Below are positions 8,336 to 16,786 of a stretch of 64,000 nt of DNA, piece after piece. Made by a program: the position numbers and the translations under genes. The notes below the pieces were generated by a model that saw only the letters and a list, made by a program, of their open reading frames with translations, was not told the origin of the DNA and did not search any database. This stretch comes from an uncultured Pelagibacteraceae bacterium. Its GTDB lineage: Bacteria; Pseudomonadota; Alphaproteobacteria; Pelagibacterales; Pelagibacteraceae. The stretch's first letter is position 1. Every line of letters begins with the position of its first letter. The DNA lies in NCBI GenBank assembly GCA_902558835.1, contig CACEFK010000001.1, positions 114,945 to 178,944 of the forward strand, read 5' to 3'.

Positions 8336-9340
8336 ATGAAAAAAATAATCACATCTCTATCAAGTGCTTTACTGATTTTATTTGCATCATTGTCTTTGAC
8401 AACTGTTGCTAAATCAGCTGAGTTCTTTACGATAGGAACAGGCGGACCTACAGGAGTATATTTCCAAACAGGGAACGCTATATGTAAAATGCTTCACAAA
8501 TCAGCAATTAGTGCTGAACATGGTAGAAAAAAAGGTACAGCTAAAGCTTACAGATGTACAGCTCCATCCACTGGTGGATCTAACTACAATATTGGTCAGA
8601 TAGCAGCTGGAGAATTCCAATTTGGTGTAGCACAATCAGACTGGCAGTATCATGCTGTTAATGGATCTAGTAAATGGGAAGGAAAACAATTTAGTAATTT
8701 GAGAGCAGTTTTCTCAGTTCACAATGAGCCTTTTCAAATTTGGGCTAGAAAAAAAGCAAAGATTAAAGATTTTGCTGGATTAAAAGGAAAAGTAGTTAAC
8801 ATCGGTAATCCTGGTTCAGGTCAAAGAGGAACTATGGAAGAACTGATGAAAGCCATGGGTGTTGATAATAGTTTCTTTAAATCAACAACTGAACTTACTT
8901 CTTCTGAACAAGTTAAAGCGTTATGCGACGGAAAAATAGATGCATTTGGTTATTCTGTTGGATTTCCAAATGGTGCTATGGAACAAGCAGCAACTTGTGC
9001 AGCTAAAGCATCTCCAATTAATTTAACAGGTTCTGAAGTTCAAGGTTTAATTGATGGTGCTGACTATTATGCACAGGCAGTAATACCTAAAGGAACTTAC
9101 ACAGGTCAGAAAAAAGATGCTACAACTTTTGGTGTAAAAGCTACTGTTGTTACTTCTGCAGATGTTTCAGAAGAGCTTGTTTATTTAGTTACAAAAGCTG
9201 TAATGGAAAATTTTGATGATTTCAAAAAACAACATTCAGCATTTGGTTTCTTAGAAAAGAAAAACATGATTAAGGATGGTTTATCTGCTCCATTACACCC
9301 AGGAGCAATAAAATATTATAAAGAAGCTGGATTAATGTAA
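8336..9340 (+). CDS. TAXI-family TRAP transporter solute-binding protein
   Basis: 334 residues with a clear signal peptide (MKKIITSLSSALLILFASLS, cleavage after about AKSA). The mature protein starts FFTIGTGGPTGVYFQTGNA, the diagnostic TAXI motif, and later has the VNIGNPGSGQRGTMEELM ligand-binding region. It acts in the periplasm and delivers a carboxylate or amino-acid-like ligand to the adjoining permease. A strong Shine-Dalgarno (AGAGGGG) precedes the ATG, unlike most genes nearby, and a terminator-like hairpin follows, fitting a high binding-protein to permease ratio. The ligand cannot be named from sequence. Confidence 0.93.
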   Translation: MKKIITSLSSALLILFASLSLTTVAKSAEFFTIGTGGPTGVYFQTGNAICKMLHKSAISAEHGRKKGTAKAYRCTAPSTGGSNYNIGQIAAGEFQFGVAQSDWQYHAVNGSSKWEGKQFSNLRAVFSVHNEPFQIWARKKAKIKDFAGLKGKVVNIGNPGSGQRGTMEELMKAMGVDNSFFKSTTELTSSEQVKALCDGKIDAFGYSVGFPNGAMEQAATCAAKASPINLTGSEVQGLIDGADYYAQAVIPKGTYTGQKKDATTFGVKATVVTSADVSEELVYLVTKAVMENFDDFKKQHSAFGFLEKKNMIKDGLSAPLHPGAIKYYKEAGLM

Positions 9341-9358
9341 TCCAATTTTTATTAATTA

Positions 9359-9393
9359 AAAAGGCCTGGTAATTTTTACCGGGCCTTTTTTTT
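9359..9393 (+). terminator. Hairpin with T-run between TRAP binding protein and permease
   Basis: AAGGCCTGGTAA (9361-9372) pairs with TTACCGGGCCTT (9376-9387) with one T.G pair and a 3-nt loop, followed by eight T (9386-9393). It is a textbook rho-independent terminator located 19 bp before the permease start, so it probably stops most transcripts after the binding-protein gene. Confidence 0.9.
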
Positions 9394-9411
9394 ATGGTAT
9401 GAATAATTTTA

Positions 9412-11733
9412 ATGAGCGACTCAATCAGCAGTAAAATTAAAAATAAAATAAGCGAGGACTTATCACCAACCAGAAATATTACTGGTTTTCATTTAAAAAT
9501 TATTTCAGCAATAGCAATTATTTGGTCATTATTTCAACTTTGGTACGCTTCACCATTTCCATTTATGTTAAATTTTGGAATGTTTAAGGGATTGCCAGCA
9601 AGAGCAATTCATTTAGGTTTTGCTTTAACTTTAGCTTTTTTAATTTACCCGATATCAAAGGGTAAGAAAATTTCATTTTTTGATGTTTTGATCAGTTTTA
9701 TGGGAGCAATATCGTGCCTTTATATTTACTTTTTTTATGATCAGCTGGTTGAGAGAGGTGGTGTTCTTCTAAATGTAAAAATCACAGATACAATTAATTT
9801 TCCATTAGAGTTGATTTTGGGAGGATGTGGAATTTTAATTCTTTTAGAAGCCACTAGAAGAGCAATTGGTTTACCCCTGGTAATTATTGCAAGTTGTTTT
9901 TTGTTATTTTCATATTTTGGAAGATATGCACCTGAAATAATTTCGCATGGTGGTTTATCCTTAAATAGACTTGTAGGTTTTCAGTGGCTTGATCAAGAAG
10001 CAATTTTTGGAATTCCGATTGGGGTATCAGTAGATTTTATTTTCTTATTTGTTTTATTTGGTGCTTTGCTTGAAACTGCTGGGGGTGGAAAATATTTTTT
10101 AGATCTTGCTTTTGCAATGGTTGGAAAAATGCGAGGAGGACCAGCCAAGGCAGCAATATTAGGCTCTGGTATGACTGGATTAATTTCAGGATCTTCAATT
10201 GCGAACACAGTTACTACTGGAACATTTACAATTCCAATTATGAAAAAAACTGGTTTTTCAAAAGAAAAAGCTGGTGCTATTGAGGTTTCCTCATCAGTCA
10301 ATGGTCAGATCATGCCACCTGTCATGGGGGCTGCAGCATTCGTAATGGCAAGTTTTATTGGCGTAACTTACTTTGAAATAGTTAAACATGCTTTCTTACC
10401 AGCAATTATTTCTTATATAGCATTATTTTATATTTCACATTTAGAAGCTTTAAAATTAAATCTTAAAGGAATGGATGATGCAGATGTTCCTCATTTAAAA
10501 AAAACGTTTCTGTCTGGGATACATTTTTTAATACCAATTTTTGTGTTAATTTATACTTTGGTTTACCTAAGATTTACTGCTTCATACTCAATTTTTTACG
10601 CAACGATTACTTTGGTTTTAGTAAATCTTATTAATTTGTTAATTAAAAATGAAATTAAAAAGAATGCTCTTAAAGAGTGGTTTAATCAAACAATAGTTGG
10701 TTTTGAAAAAGGCGCTTTAAATATGGTTGCTGTTGGTATAGCGATTGCAACTGCAGGAATTATTGTTGGTGCAGTTGGATCTACAGGCTTAAGTACTAAT
10801 TTAATAATAGTTATAGAATCTATAGCTAAAGATAACGTTACTATTTTATTATTTTTAACAATTATTTTGTGCTTACTTTTAGGAATGGGTTTGCCAACAA
10901 CGGCAAATTATGTTGTTGTTGCTTCTTTAATGGCGACTGTATTAGTGGACGTTGGGAATGCCTCAGGTTTTATTTTTCCGTTAATTGCAGTTCATTTATT
11001 TGTCTTCTATTTTGGCTTAATGGCTGATGTAACTCCACCTGTGGGACTTGCCTCTTATGCAGCTGCAGGAATATCTGGTGGAGATCCTTTAAGAACAGGA
11101 GTGCAAGCTTTTTGGTATAGTTTAAGAACAGGAATATTGCCTATTGTATTCTTATTTAATCATGAACTTTTACTTATTGGTATTGAAAATATTTGGCATG
11201 GACTGATTGTAATTATAACTTCTTTAATTGGGATTTTAGTATTTACCTCAGCCACTCAAGGATGGTTTATTAATAAACTTAAATGGTATGAAATAATTAT
11301 TTTTTTAGTAATTTCTATTTCCTTGTTATCCCCCGACTTTGTTTTAAACAAATTTTATCCAAAATATTATTATGAGGAAATTACTAAAATTAATTCAATA
11401 AAATTAGATTCAACAAAAGAAATTCAAATTAAAATAACAAGACCTAGTTTATACGGAGAAAGATATAAATTATTTGTGATACCAAAAAATACTTTTGAGG
11501 ATAAATTTACTTTAGAGGACTATGGAATTACATTAATGAAACAAGATGACAAAATTATTGTTGATAATTTGAAATGGAATGGAGAAGCAAAAAAAAGTGG
11601 TTTTGAAATGGGAGACTATATAAGTGAATTTAAAATTGAAAATTCAGATAGACCATCCAAAAATATCGTTTATCCTATAGCAATATTATTGTTAGTAATA
11701 TTTGGCTACTTTAACTTAAAAAGAAAAGAGTAA
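9412..11733 (+). CDS. TRAP transporter fused permease (4TM-12TM, TAXI-associated)
   Basis: 773 residues with about 16 or more hydrophobic segments. The small DctQ-like and large DctM-like subunits are fused, as in TAXI-TRAP systems. The M-subunit signatures are visible: GSGMTGLISGSSIANTVTTG, then SSVNGQIMPPVMGAAAFVMA and LLGMGLPTTANYVVVA. After the last transport helices a further region of about 150 residues (from roughly 620) contains a soluble segment and a final membrane helix, like the C-terminal extension often annotated DUF3394. Uptake is driven by ion gradients with the binding protein upstream. Expression is probably lower than the binding protein because of the hairpin between them. 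Confidence 0.92.
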   Translation: MSDSISSKIKNKISEDLSPTRNITGFHLKIISAIAIIWSLFQLWYASPFPFMLNFGMFKGLPARAIHLGFALTLAFLIYPISKGKKISFFDVLISFMGAISCLYIYFFYDQLVERGGVLLNVKITDTINFPLELILGGCGILILLEATRRAIGLPLVIIASCFLLFSYFGRYAPEIISHGGLSLNRLVGFQWLDQEAIFGIPIGVSVDFIFLFVLFGALLETAGGGKYFLDLAFAMVGKMRGGPAKAAILGSGMTGLISGSSIANTVTTGTFTIPIMKKTGFSKEKAGAIEVSSSVNGQIMPPVMGAAAFVMASFIGVTYFEIVKHAFLPAIISYIALFYISHLEALKLNLKGMDDADVPHLKKTFLSGIHFLIPIFVLIYTLVYLRFTASYSIFYATITLVLVNLINLLIKNEIKKNALKEWFNQTIVGFEKGALNMVAVGIAIATAGIIVGAVGSTGLSTNLIIVIESIAKDNVTILLFLTIILCLLLGMGLPTTANYVVVASLMATVLVDVGNASGFIFPLIAVHLFVFYFGLMADVTPPVGLASYAAAGISGGDPLRTGVQAFWYSLRTGILPIVFLFNHELLLIGIENIWHGLIVIITSLIGILVFTSATQGWFINKLKWYEIIIFLVISISLLSPDFVLNKFYPKYYYEEITKINSIKLDSTKEIQIKITRPSLYGERYKLFVIPKNTFEDKFTLEDYGITLMKQDDKIIVDNLKWNGEAKKSGFEMGDYISEFKIENSDRPSKNIVYPIAILLLVIFGYFNLKRKE

Positions 11734-11736
11734 AAA

Positions 11737-12162
11737 TTACCCACCTGGACCTAAATTAGAAGGCTTTATTTTAATAATTTTCCATACTCCAGATGCAGAG
11801 GTAATTATTTTATCATTACACTTTAGCTCACAAAATAAAAACACAAGAGTATTTGTTTTTTTTAAAATTTTTGTATGTCCAATAATTTCATCCCCAACTT
11901 TTGAAGCGCCTATAAATTTTATATCTAAAGAGATAGTTACACATGGTGCATTTCCTGCAGCTCTATGCGCGGCTGTTCCTGCTCCTGCATCTATTAAAGC
12001 AGATAAATAACCCCCATGAGTTATTCCAGCAGCATTTAAATGATTTTCATTAATTATAGATTTAAATTCATATTCATTTTCTGAAATAGCTCTAAATAAA
12101 ACACCCCCATTGTGTTTCATAAATCCAGGTTTAATACTTATTTGCTCAAATTCACTGCTCAT
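11737..12162 (-). CDS. PaaI/YdiI-type hotdog thioesterase
   Basis: 141 residues forming a single hotdog domain. ITHGGYLSALIDAGAGTAAH holds the HGG-x(n)-D/A core of the PaaI/acyl-CoA thioesterase family, and VTISLDIKFIGASKVGDEI is the typical central strand and loop. It should hydrolyse an acyl-CoA thioester in the cytoplasm. It is convergent with the TRAP permease, with 3 bp between stops, and lies downstream of the small membrane peptide and tRNA-Arg on the same strand, though separated from the peptide's stop by only a few bases. Substrate unknown. Confidence 0.85.
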   Translation of the reverse strand: MSSEFEQISIKPGFMKHNGGVLFRAISENEYEFKSIINENHLNAAGITHGGYLSALIDAGAGTAAHRAAGNAPCVTISLDIKFIGASKVGDEIIGHTKILKKTNTLVFLFCELKCNDKIITSASGVWKIIKIKPSNLGPGG

Positions 12163-12168
12163 AATTTT

Positions 12169-12267
12169 TTATAATACAAAAGTTAAAGTTAATAAAATAA
12201 TTAAAATAATTATAAAAAAATAAATTACTGATTTTTGTAAAGATGCATTTAAAAGCCAATTAAACAT
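12169..12267 (-). CDS. Small single-pass membrane peptide (32 aa)
   Basis: ATG at 12267, with a strong Shine-Dalgarno AAGGA ending 7 nt upstream, and TAA at 12169. The product MFNWLLNASLQKSVIYFFII continues into a fully hydrophobic helix ending LTFVL, so it is one transmembrane span with a short N-terminus. It starts 15 nt after the 3' end of tRNA-Arg on the same strand, so it is probably released from the tRNA precursor transcript. A longer open frame running back through the tRNA is an artefact. I do not recognise a family. The good ribosome-binding site is the main argument that it is expressed. Confidence 0.55.
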   Translation of the reverse strand: MFNWLLNASLQKSVIYFFIIILIILLTLTFVL

Positions 12268-12281
12268 TTTTGTTTCCTTTT

Positions 12282-12358
12282 TGGTGGACCGCCCAGAACT
12301 CGAATCTGGAATCTCCCGGTTCGTAGCCGAGCGCCTTATCCAATTTGGCCAGCGGTCC
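12282..12358 (-). tRNA. tRNA-Arg(ACG)
   Basis: A 77-nt cloverleaf on the minus strand. The acceptor stem GGACCGC pairs with GCGGTCC, followed by A and encoded CCA. The anticodon stem CTCGG/CCGGG encloses CTACGAA, giving ACG, whose A34 is normally converted to inosine. The T-loop TTCGAGT is canonical. Confidence 0.95.
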
Positions 12359-12431
12359 TTTTTAATAATATATCCCATATATCAAAGTTTTTGATGTAAT
12401 TTAACTTATAAAATATTATGTTAATTACTTT

Positions 12432-13619
12432 ATGAGTAAAAATTCTAGCGATGTTGTTATTACTTCAGCTCTAAGAACTCCGATTGGTAGATACAAAGGG
12501 TCGTTAAAAAATCTTAGCGCATCAAAATTAGGATCAATAGCAATTAAAGAGGTAATTTATCAATCAAAATTAGATTTAGAGGAGATTGATGAAGTAATTA
12601 TGGGGCACGTTTTAACTTCTGGACTTGGTCAAAACCCTGCTAGACAGGCTTCAATCGGTGCAGGAGTACCAGTTTCTAAACCTGCTCATATTGTTAATCA
12701 GGTTTGTGGATCTGGATTAAGATCTGTTGTTTCAGGATATCAATCAATAAGTTTAGGAGAAAATAAAATAGTCATTGCAGGTGGTCAAGAAAATATGTCT
12801 CGTGCAACTCATGCAATTTATTATAGAGAAGATAAAAAATTTTCTGAAAACAAATTAGTAGATACAATGATAAAAGATGGTCTACTTGATTCATTTAATG
12901 ATTATCATATGGGCGTTACAGCTGAGAATGTTGCTGAAAAATATAAAATTTCTAGAGATGAACAAGATAATTTTTCTTTAAATTCTCAGAAAAAAACAGA
13001 AAAAGCTTATAGCCAAAATAAATTTAAAGATGAGCTGATAAAATTACAAATTGAAGATGGCGATAAAAAATTTATTTTTGAAAAAGATGAACATCCTAGA
13101 GAAAATTTAAGTATAGACGATCTAAGAAAATTAAAAACAGTATTCAAAGAAAATGGGACTGTAACACCTGGAAATTCCTCAGGTATAAATGATGGTGCTG
13201 CAGCCTTAGTTTTAATGTCTAGAGAGCAAGCAGAAAAAAAATCATTAGAGTCATTGGTTAAAATTGTATCTTGGGCAACTTGTGGGGTTGATCCTTCATT
13301 AATGGGACTAGGACCCATACCTTCAATTCAAGAAGCATTATCTAAAGCAAATTGGAAAATAGATGAAGTGGATCTATTTGAAATTAATGAGGCTTTTGCA
13401 GCACAAAGTATTGCGGTAATTAAAGAATTAAAAATCCCAGAACAAAAAGTTAATGTTAATGGAGGAGCAATCGCTTTAGGTCATCCTATTGGAGCTTCTG
13501 GGGCAAGAATTTTAGTTACACTTCTACATGAAATGATCAAGCAAGATAAAAAAAAAGGTTGTGCGGCACTCTGTATTGGTGGTGGTATGGGGATAGCCAT
13601 GTGTATTGAGAGAAGCTAA
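12432..13619 (+). CDS. Acetyl-CoA C-acetyltransferase (thiolase)
   Basis: 395 residues, the usual length of degradative/biosynthetic thiolases. The nucleophilic cysteine is in VNQVCGSGLRSV (about residue 90), the catalytic histidine in GGAIALGHPIGASGARI, and the second cysteine in CAALCIGGGMGIAM. NEAFAAQ and GMGIAM are thiolase II signatures. It condenses two acetyl-CoA to acetoacetyl-CoA or runs in reverse; the AtoB/PhaA type is most likely. A possible -10 (TATTAT at 12414-12419) leaves a very short leader. Neighbours (thioesterase, PDH) fit acyl-CoA metabolism, but no operon partner settles direction. Confidence 0.92.
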   Translation: MSKNSSDVVITSALRTPIGRYKGSLKNLSASKLGSIAIKEVIYQSKLDLEEIDEVIMGHVLTSGLGQNPARQASIGAGVPVSKPAHIVNQVCGSGLRSVVSGYQSISLGENKIVIAGGQENMSRATHAIYYREDKKFSENKLVDTMIKDGLLDSFNDYHMGVTAENVAEKYKISRDEQDNFSLNSQKKTEKAYSQNKFKDELIKLQIEDGDKKFIFEKDEHPRENLSIDDLRKLKTVFKENGTVTPGNSSGINDGAAALVLMSREQAEKKSLESLVKIVSWATCGVDPSLMGLGPIPSIQEALSKANWKIDEVDLFEINEAFAAQSIAVIKELKIPEQKVNVNGGAIALGHPIGASGARILVTLLHEMIKQDKKKGCAALCIGGGMGIAMCIERS

Positions 13620-13727
13620 AAAGCTTAAAATTCATTTATTTTTTTATTTTTTGTACAATAAAAATACAAGATTAACGAAAAAACCTTATTAATGTGTTAA
13701 AATAAAATCCAATAATGTTTTTTTGGG

Positions 13728-13735
13728 TATATAAA
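13728..13735 (+). promoter_or_regulatory. Possible -10 region of the aceE-aceF operon
   Basis: TATATAAA lies 12-20 nt before the aceE ATG in an otherwise gene-free 128-bp gap. A start site downstream of it would give a leader of only a few nt, and no Shine-Dalgarno is seen. Weak evidence in an A/T-rich background. Confidence 0.3.
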
Positions 13736-13747
13736 ACATTTTAAAAA

Positions 13748-16700
13748 ATGAGCGAAAAATTACTTGTTCCTGACATTGGTGACTTTGAAAATGTTGAGGT
13801 TATAGAGATACTTGTAAAACCTGGTGATCAAATTAAAGAAAATGATCCATTAGTCACAATTGAAAGTGATAAATCAAGCGTTGAAATTCCTTCTACAGTA
13901 GCTGGCACAGTAGATAGTTTAGCGGTTAAAGTTGGTGATAAAGTTTCTAAAGGAGATTTGTTGCTTAATCTTAAATCATCATCAAAAACATCATCAGAAA
14001 GCACTATTCCTAAGGATACAGAAAATATAATTAAACAAGCTGAAGAAGCAATAGCTGAAAAAAAAGAGGAAAAAAAAATTATATCTGAACCTATAATTGA
14101 GAAAAAACAATCCACAATTCAAGTAGTGAATGGGACTGATATTGATCCACTTGAAACTCAAGATTGGTTGGAATCTTTATCTGCAGTTATTTCAAAAGAT
14201 GGAAATCAAAGAGCTCATTTTTTAATTAAAGAACTCATCAACAAAGCTTATCGTGAAGGCGCAAATATTCCTTATACTCAAAATACACCATACATTAATA
14301 CAATACCTCCTGAGGCCGAAGTAAAGTCTAGTGGTGACCAAAATATTGAAAGAAGAATTAGATCTTTAATTAGATGGAATGCAGCAGCAATGGTAGTTCG
14401 AGCAAATAAAAAATATCCTGAGCTTGGTGGACACATCGGTACATTTGCATCTGCTGCAACATTATACGATGTTGGTATGAACCATTTTTGGAGAGCAAAA
14501 AATAATAAATTTGGTGGAGATTTAATATATTTCCAAGGACATAGTGCTCCAGGAATGTATGCAAGGGCATTCTTAGAGGGCAGATTAAATGAGAAACAAT
14601 TAGATAGTTTTAGACAAGAGGTAAAGCCTGGAGGTTTATCTTCATATCCACACCCTTGGTTAATGCCAAAATTTTGGCAGTTCCCCACAGTATCTATGGG
14701 GTTAGGTCCTATGCTTGCTATATATCAAGCTAGATACATGAAATATTTAATCAACAGAGGTTTGATTAAAGATGAGGGAAGAAAAGTATGGGCTTTTTTA
14801 GGTGATGGAGAAATGGATGAGCCAGAGTCAATGGGAGCAATTGGGCTGGCTGCAAGAGAAAATTTAGATAATTTAATTTTTGTAGTCAATTGCAACCTTC
14901 AAAGATTGGATGGTCCAGTTAGAGGTAATGGAAAAATTATTCAAGAACTTGAAGGAAGTTTTAGAGGTGCTGGTTGGAATGTAATAAAAGTTATTTGGGG
15001 ATCATATTGGGATTCATTGCTTGCTAATGATAAAACTGGTTACTTAGTTAAAATTATGAATGAAACCGTAGATGGTGAATATCAAGCAATGAAAGCAAGA
15101 GATGGTGCTTATGTAAGAGAAAAGTTTTTTGGAAAATCTCCTGAAACATTTGAATTAGTTTCAAGCATGTCTGATAAAGATATATGGCGGCTAAACAGAG
15201 GTGGACATGATCCTCATAAAGTTTTTGCCGCATATGATAAAGCAACTAAAAATCAAGGAAGTCCAACTGTAATTATCGCTAAAACTATTAAAGGTTACGG
15301 AATGGGAAAATCTGGTGAAAGTGTGAATACTACTCACCAAACTAAAAAATTAGATGTTGATGATCTGATGTACTACAGAGATCGATTTGATGTTCCTTTA
15401 ACAGATGAACAGGTGAGAAATATTGAATATTTTAAGCCCGATGAAAAATCACCTGAAATAAAATACATTAAAGAAAGAAGAATTAAATTAGGTGGATTTT
15501 TACCTGAACGATCTACTTTTGCAAAACCAATAAAAGCACCAACCAAAGATATTTTTGATTTTATGAAAGTATCGACTGGTGAAAAAGAAATGTCTACTAC
15601 AATGGCACTTGTTAGAATGCTAACTAATTTATTAAGAGATAAAAATATATCTCCAAGATTAGTTCCAATTATTCCTGATGAAGCCAGAACTTTTGGCATG
15701 GAAGGTTTTTTCCAAAAAATTGGAATTTATGCACATGAGGGGCAAAAATATGAACCCGAGGATGCTGCTCAATTAAGTTCTTATAGAGAAGATAAAAGTG
15801 GTCAAGTTTTAGAAGAAGGTATCAATGAGGCAGGTGCTATGTCTTCATGGATTGCTGCTGCCACTTCATACACTAATCATGATATCGAAATGATCCCAAT
15901 TTATATTTTTTATTCAATGTTTGGTTTCCAAAGAATAGGAGATCTAGCTTGGGCAGCCGGTGATAGTCAGGCTAGAGGATTTTTGGTAGGTGCAACAGCT
16001 GGAAGAACAACATTAGCTGGAGAAGGCTTACAACACCAGGATGGACATAGTCATTTAATTGCATCAACTATTCCAAATTGTGTAACTTATGATCCCACAT
16101 TTCACTATGAATTAGCTGTAATTTTTAGAGAAGGTCTAAGAAGAATGCATGAAAAAAATGAGAATGTTTTTTATTATATTACAACAATGAATGAAAACTA
16201 CACACACCCAGAAATGCCGAAAGATAAAAATTGTGAGGAAGGCATTTTAAAGGGTATGTATAAAATAAAAGAATTTAACAAATACAAAAAAACTAAAATC
16301 CAACTTTTAGGATCAGGAACAATCTTAAGGGAAATGATATCTGCTGCAGAGATTTTACAAAATGATTATCAAATTGACAGCGAGATATGGAGTGTAACAA
16401 GTTTTAATGAATTAAGAAAAGATGGGATGGAGGTAGAAAGATATAATCTTTTAAATCCTGATAAAGAACCCAAAAAATCTTATGTTGAGCAATGCCTAAG
16501 CCAAACAGAGGGCCCAATTATGGCTGCATCTGATTATATGAGAATGAATTCAGATCAAATCAGATCTTATACTAATAAAAGTTTTTATTCATTAGGAGCA
16601 GATGGTTTTGGAAGAAGTGATACAAGAAAAAATTTAAGAAAATTTTTTGAAGTAGATAAAGAACATTTGGTTGCTTACGGTTTAAGTATTTTGGCAAAAG

Positions 16701-16786
16701 AACAGCTTATTACTTCTAAACATGCAAAAGATGCAATGAAGAAGTATAATATTGATACTAACAAACCAATACCAACAAAATTATAA
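13748..16786 (+). CDS. aceE: Pyruvate dehydrogenase E1, homodimeric AceE type, with fused N-terminal lipoyl domain
   Basis: 1012 residues. Residues 1-75 are a biotinyl/lipoyl domain with the modifiable lysine in IESDKSSVEIPS (K42), followed by a Lys/Glu-rich linker (about 80-120). The rest, close to 890 residues, is a complete AceE: the thiamine-diphosphate motif GDGEMDEPESMGA followed by NLDNLIFVVNCNLQRLDGPV, and a full pyrimidine-binding domain. Standard AceE is about 890 residues and has no lipoyl domain. It decarboxylates pyruvate and reductively acetylates lipoyl groups. The stop overlaps the aceF start by one base, so the two are translationally coupled. No E3 (lpd) gene is in the window. 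Confidence 0.95.
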   Translation: MSEKLLVPDIGDFENVEVIEILVKPGDQIKENDPLVTIESDKSSVEIPSTVAGTVDSLAVKVGDKVSKGDLLLNLKSSSKTSSESTIPKDTENIIKQAEEAIAEKKEEKKIISEPIIEKKQSTIQVVNGTDIDPLETQDWLESLSAVISKDGNQRAHFLIKELINKAYREGANIPYTQNTPYINTIPPEAEVKSSGDQNIERRIRSLIRWNAAAMVVRANKKYPELGGHIGTFASAATLYDVGMNHFWRAKNNKFGGDLIYFQGHSAPGMYARAFLEGRLNEKQLDSFRQEVKPGGLSSYPHPWLMPKFWQFPTVSMGLGPMLAIYQARYMKYLINRGLIKDEGRKVWAFLGDGEMDEPESMGAIGLAARENLDNLIFVVNCNLQRLDGPVRGNGKIIQELEGSFRGAGWNVIKVIWGSYWDSLLANDKTGYLVKIMNETVDGEYQAMKARDGAYVREKFFGKSPETFELVSSMSDKDIWRLNRGGHDPHKVFAAYDKATKNQGSPTVIIAKTIKGYGMGKSGESVNTTHQTKKLDVDDLMYYRDRFDVPLTDEQVRNIEYFKPDEKSPEIKYIKERRIKLGGFLPERSTFAKPIKAPTKDIFDFMKVSTGEKEMSTTMALVRMLTNLLRDKNISPRLVPIIPDEARTFGMEGFFQKIGIYAHEGQKYEPEDAAQLSSYREDKSGQVLEEGINEAGAMSSWIAAATSYTNHDIEMIPIYIFYSMFGFQRIGDLAWAAGDSQARGFLVGATAGRTTLAGEGLQHQDGHSHLIASTIPNCVTYDPTFHYELAVIFREGLRRMHEKNENVFYYITTMNENYTHPEMPKDKNCEEGILKGMYKIKEFNKYKKTKIQLLGSGTILREMISAAEILQNDYQIDSEIWSVTSFNELRKDGMEVERYNLLNPDKEPKKSYVEQCLSQTEGPIMAASDYMRMNSDQIRSYTNKSFYSLGADGFGRSDTRKNLRKFFEVDKEHLVAYGLSILAKEQLITSKHAKDAMKKYNIDTNKPIPTKL

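Noticed and set aside
12268..12378. N-terminal extension of the small membrane peptide through tRNA-Arg
   Set aside because: The frame reads the tRNA as protein (RWPNWIRRSATNREIPDSSS); the ATG at 12267 has its own ribosome-binding site.
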